The position numbers and the translations under genes were made by a program. A DNA stretch of 7,860 nt from Robiginitomaculum sp. (lineage in GTDB: Bacteria > Pseudomonadota > Alphaproteobacteria > Caulobacterales > Maricaulaceae): assembly GCA_002733385.1 (NCBI GenBank), contig NVVO01000004.1, positions 1-7,860 on the forward strand. The letters are read 5' to 3'. The notes below the pieces were generated by a model. That model was not told where the DNA came from. It did no database searches and was given only the letters and a program-made list of their open reading frames with translations. This document shows positions 5,321-7,860 of this stretch, one piece after another (within the stretch, counting starts at the first letter, position 1; each line of letters starts with the position of its first letter).

Positions 5321-7318
5321 TCAATTCTCCCCCCGGTCCCCTGAATTGGCCACTTGTCCGTTGGCGAGATTGCGTTCTTTTGTCAGGCTTGCGGTCAGGC
5401 CCTCATAAAAAGCTATCAGGGTTTTTGTTTCTTCGTCGGTGATTATCGGTTCGGGGGCTTTAAGGGGGCGCCGTTTTATGCCTTTGTGGGCTTTGAGCAT
5501 AAAGTCTTTCCAGGCATCTACCGGCAACAACCCGCCCGTGACTTTTTTCATGGGCGAATTGTCATCATTGCCCATCCACACGGCGGTGGTGTAATCAGCA
5601 GTAAAACCAATAAACCATGCGTCGCGAAAATCCTGTGATGTGCCGGTTTTGCCCGCCGCCTGCCGCTCTCCCAGCCCGGCAGCATAACCCGTACCGCTGT
5701 CCACCACATCGCGCAACATGCTGGTCATTTGCCGGGCATAGGGCAGGGCATATACCCGCTCAGCCATGCGCTCTTTACGGGTATAAAGGCGGTTGCCTGC
5801 CGTATCACTGATGCTTTCAATTAAAAACGGTGTATGCTTCACCCCTTCATTGGCAAACACCATAAAGACGGCGGCCATGTCAATCAGATGTACTTCGGAC
5901 GCACCTAGTGCTATGGAATAATGGGCGCCCAGCTTGGTGGTAATGCCGAGGCGTTGGGACAATTCGACAATTTTATTGGGGCCAACTTCCGCCCCCACTT
6001 GAGCCGCCACAGTATTGATGGACAATTTGAGCGCTTCTCTAAGTGTCATGGGGCCTCTAAAGCGGCGGGTGTAGTTTTTGGGGGCCCATTCATGCTCCCC
6101 GCTGCCGATAGTGGTCGGTTGGTCGATGCGCACCGTGCCGGGGGTAAATCCGGCCTCTAGCGCTGCGGCGTAGACCAGAGCCTTGAAGGACGAACCGGGT
6201 TGGCGTAGGGCTTGGGTAGCGCGGTTAAATTTGCTCTTGTTATAATCCAGACCGCCCACCAGTGCCCGCACGGCGCCGGTTTCGGTCTCGATACTCACTA
6301 AGGCCGCCTCGCTGACCTTACGGGATTTTTTGTATTTTTGCACAACTTTGGTAATAGACTTGAGAGCCGTGGTTTGTAGCTCGGCGTCTATTGTGGTATA
6401 GACGACAAGATCTTTCACGCCCGTACCGACCAATTCTCTGGCCCGTTCCGAGACCATATCAAACACATAACCCAGGTTTTGCTCATCAAGATAGGTGTTC
6501 TGACCAAGATTAAGCTCGGCGGCGGTTTGCTCGGCCTCATGCATTTCCTGAGGTGATATTTTGCCTTGCACCATCATGGTTTGCAACACCAGCCTGGCTC
6601 TGTCCCTTGATGCTTTTGGGTTTTTCACCGGATCATATGTGCCCGGTGCTTTGGGTAATGCCGCCAAAACCGCCGCCTCCATCAAAGTCAAATCCTTGGC
6701 GGGTTTGGCGAACAATCTTTGCGCCGCCGCTTCAACCCCAAATGCCCTATTGCCCAAATCAACCCGGTTTATATACAATTCCAATATTTCCTGTTTGGAC
6801 AGGATTTGCTCCATTTTATAGGCCAGCCACATTTCTTGGAACTTGCGTTTGTAGGTTTTATCCCGCGTTAGCACCATGTTCTTGACCAATTGCTGGGTCA
6901 GGGTTGAGCCGCCCTGGACTTTTTTGCCGGCTTTGGTGTTTTCCATCAAAGCTCGGACAATCGCCTTGCGGTCAATACCGGGATGCTCCCAGAACCGCTG
7001 GTCCTCAATGGCCAAAAATGCGTCCGGCACCCAGGCGGGCAGATCGGATAATTTCATGGGCTTGCCGTAAAAAGGGCCCCTATGCCCAATTATCCGCCCG
7101 GTTTTATCAAAAATGGTGATATTGGGCTCGACATTCATCTCCCACATGGCCTGCTTGTTGGGCAGATCCGGCAAGCCGTCCAGCAAATAGCGTCTTCCCT
7201 GGGCATATATGGCCACACCAGCGACCAAAAGCACAAGCAGGATTGTCCACAGCCAGCGGCGTTTCTTCTTGCTGCGCCCGGTGGTGTCGGCGCTCAAATC
7301 TGCCCGGTATGTTTCCAT
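5321..7318 (-). CDS. Class A penicillin-binding protein (bifunctional transglycosylase/transpeptidase)
   Basis: The product polymerises lipid II into glycan strands and cross-links the peptides, anchored in the inner membrane with its bulk in the periplasm. The layout is a basic cytoplasmic tail with RSKKKRR (15-21), one membrane anchor (about 22-39), a GT51 transglycosylase domain (about 65-250) and a transpeptidase domain (about 330-605). GT51 motifs are EDQRFWEHPG (105-114, Glu105 catalytic), GGSTLTQQLVKN (136-147), KFQEMWLAYKME (159-170) and RVDLGNRAFGVEAAA (185-199). Transpeptidase motifs are SSFK (Ser376 nucleophile), SIN (433-435) and KTGTS (557-561), all intact. At 665 residues it is shorter than E. 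coli PBP1a (850), with little room for an inserted OB domain and no PBP1C-type C-terminal domain. The start at 7318 follows AAAGGGG. It diverges from the YcgN-family gene and may lead the ubiX-maoC-ABC run. Confidence 0.95.
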   Translation of the reverse strand: METYRADLSADTTGRSKKKRRWLWTILLVLLVAGVAIYAQGRRYLLDGLPDLPNKQAMWEMNVEPNITIFDKTGRIIGHRGPFYGKPMKLSDLPAWVPDAFLAIEDQRFWEHPGIDRKAIVRALMENTKAGKKVQGGSTLTQQLVKNMVLTRDKTYKRKFQEMWLAYKMEQILSKQEILELYINRVDLGNRAFGVEAAAQRLFAKPAKDLTLMEAAVLAALPKAPGTYDPVKNPKASRDRARLVLQTMMVQGKISPQEMHEAEQTAAELNLGQNTYLDEQNLGYVFDMVSERARELVGTGVKDLVVYTTIDAELQTTALKSITKVVQKYKKSRKVSEAALVSIETETGAVRALVGGLDYNKSKFNRATQALRQPGSSFKALVYAAALEAGFTPGTVRIDQPTTIGSGEHEWAPKNYTRRFRGPMTLREALKLSINTVAAQVGAEVGPNKIVELSQRLGITTKLGAHYSIALGASEVHLIDMAAVFMVFANEGVKHTPFLIESISDTAGNRLYTRKERMAERVYALPYARQMTSMLRDVVDSGTGYAAGLGERQAAGKTGTSQDFRDAWFIGFTADYTTAVWMGNDDNSPMKKVTGGLLPVDAWKDFMLKAHKGIKRRPLKAPEPIITDEETKTLIAFYEGLTASLTKERNLANGQVANSGDRGEN

Positions 7319-7393
7319 ATTCCCCTTTAACGCTTTTTTGCGAAAATTCCCAATTCATTTTTCATGAGAATGATGTAACAATAGGGCATGAAT

Positions 7394-7860
7394 ATGACCA
7401 AACCATTTTGGAAAAGTAAAACTCTGGAACAAATGAGCCTACCTGAGTGGGAAAGCCTGTGTGATGGTTGCGGTAAATGCTGTCTGTTGCGCATGGAAGA
7501 TGCAGACACCGAGGCCGTCTATGTTACCGATATTCGCTGCAAATTATTGGACGGGGCCACATGTCGCTGTAAAAACTATACCAACCGCAAAGTATATGTG
7601 CCTGATTGTGTGCAGCTCACGGCCAAAAATGTCAAAAAATTGCCCTGGATCCCGCGCACCTGTGCTTACCGCTTGCTGGCCGAAGGCAAAGACTTGCCCA
7701 GCTGGCATTATCTGGTCAGCGGTTCACGCGACACCATCCACGCGGCTGGTATGAGCGTAAAATCTGCGACCGTGTGCGAAAAAGACGTCAGCGAGGACGA
7801 CCATATCAAGCATATAACCATATGGCCGGGCGAGCCGGATGTCGGGCCGGGGGAGATTAA
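7394..7860 (+). CDS. YcgN-family (UPF0260) cysteine-cluster protein, 3' end beyond the window
   Basis: The first 155 residues are present and the frame is open to the edge. The match to recalled E. coli YcgN is strong: FWKSKTLEQMS (5-15), EWESLCDGCGKCCL (18-31), DTEAVYVTDIRCKLLD (38-53), TCRCKNY (56-62), VPDCVQLT (69-76), WIPRTCAYRLLAEGKDLPSW (85-104) and HYLVSGS (105-111). Conserved cysteines are Cys23, 26, 29, 30, 49, 57, 59, 72 and 90, and CxxCxxCC suggests a metal or Fe-S site (inference). The family has no firmly established function. Two in-frame ATGs exist, at 7388 and 7394; the second is preferred because AGGG (7383-7386) sits seven bases upstream of it but only one base from the first. 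It diverges from the PBP gene across 75 bp, in which I see no clear promoter. Confidence 0.93.
   Translation, partial: MTKPFWKSKTLEQMSLPEWESLCDGCGKCCLLRMEDADTEAVYVTDIRCKLLDGATCRCKNYTNRKVYVPDCVQLTAKNVKKLPWIPRTCAYRLLAEGKDLPSWHYLVSGSRDTIHAAGMSVKSATVCEKDVSEDDHIKHITIWPGEPDVGPGEI

Noticed and set aside
7330..7342. Small inverted repeat cgc-tttttt-gcg upstream of the PBP gene, considered as an operator or terminator
   Set aside because: A three-base stem is too short to distinguish from chance.
1..7860. CRISPR arrays, tRNA or rRNA genes, phage genes, defence systems
   Set aside because: I saw no regularly spaced repeats, RNA gene signatures or defence-type proteins. The genes are metabolic, envelope and transport functions plus one IS end.

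Overview
This window looks like a chromosomal stretch from a Gram-negative bacterium, most likely an alphaproteobacterium. That call rests on gene content and protein style: a YcgN-family cysteine-cluster protein, a two-domain class A penicillin-binding protein, a MaoC hydratase beside ubiX, and moderate G+C. It is an inference, and no rRNA or other strong taxonomic marker is present. The window holds six well-supported chromosomal genes, one of them cut by the right edge. At the left edge is the end of an insertion sequence.

Left edge (1-107): the minus strand carries the terminal end and the first 21 transposase codons of what looks like an IS1595-family element. The element has inserted into the last codons of allA (ureidoglycolate lyase). 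The IS tip now supplies the last eight residues and the stop codon of AllA. The transposase start lies nine bases past that stop, with its ribosome site overlapping the stop.

73-2287: allA (minus) and a 554-residue class V PLP enzyme (plus) are transcribed divergently from a 37-bp gap. AllA belongs to purine/ureide catabolism (ureidoglycolate to glyoxylate and urea). The PLP enzyme has the Schiff-base lysine of the fold plus a Cys-Ser-Cys motif reminiscent of cysteine desulfurases, so its reaction is uncertain.

2271-7318: four minus-strand genes run PBP -> ubiX -> maoC -> ABC exporter. ubiX and maoC are separated by 3 bp and are very likely co-translated. The gaps on either side are 85 and 55 bp, so the full run may or may not be one transcript. 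The exporter's 3' end overlaps the 3' end of the PLP enzyme gene by 17 bp in convergent orientation. The PBP builds peptidoglycan. UbiX makes the prenylated FMN used by UbiD-type decarboxylases, but no ubiD lies in this window. MaoC is a hot-dog-fold CoA-ester hydratase. The ABC protein is a half-size exporter.

7319-7860: the PBP gene diverges from a YcgN-family gene that runs off the right edge. I found no CRISPR array, tRNA, rRNA or phage gene and no complete novel multi-gene system. The most notable features are the IS insertion that remodels the AllA C-terminus and the unassigned desulfurase-like enzyme beside allA.
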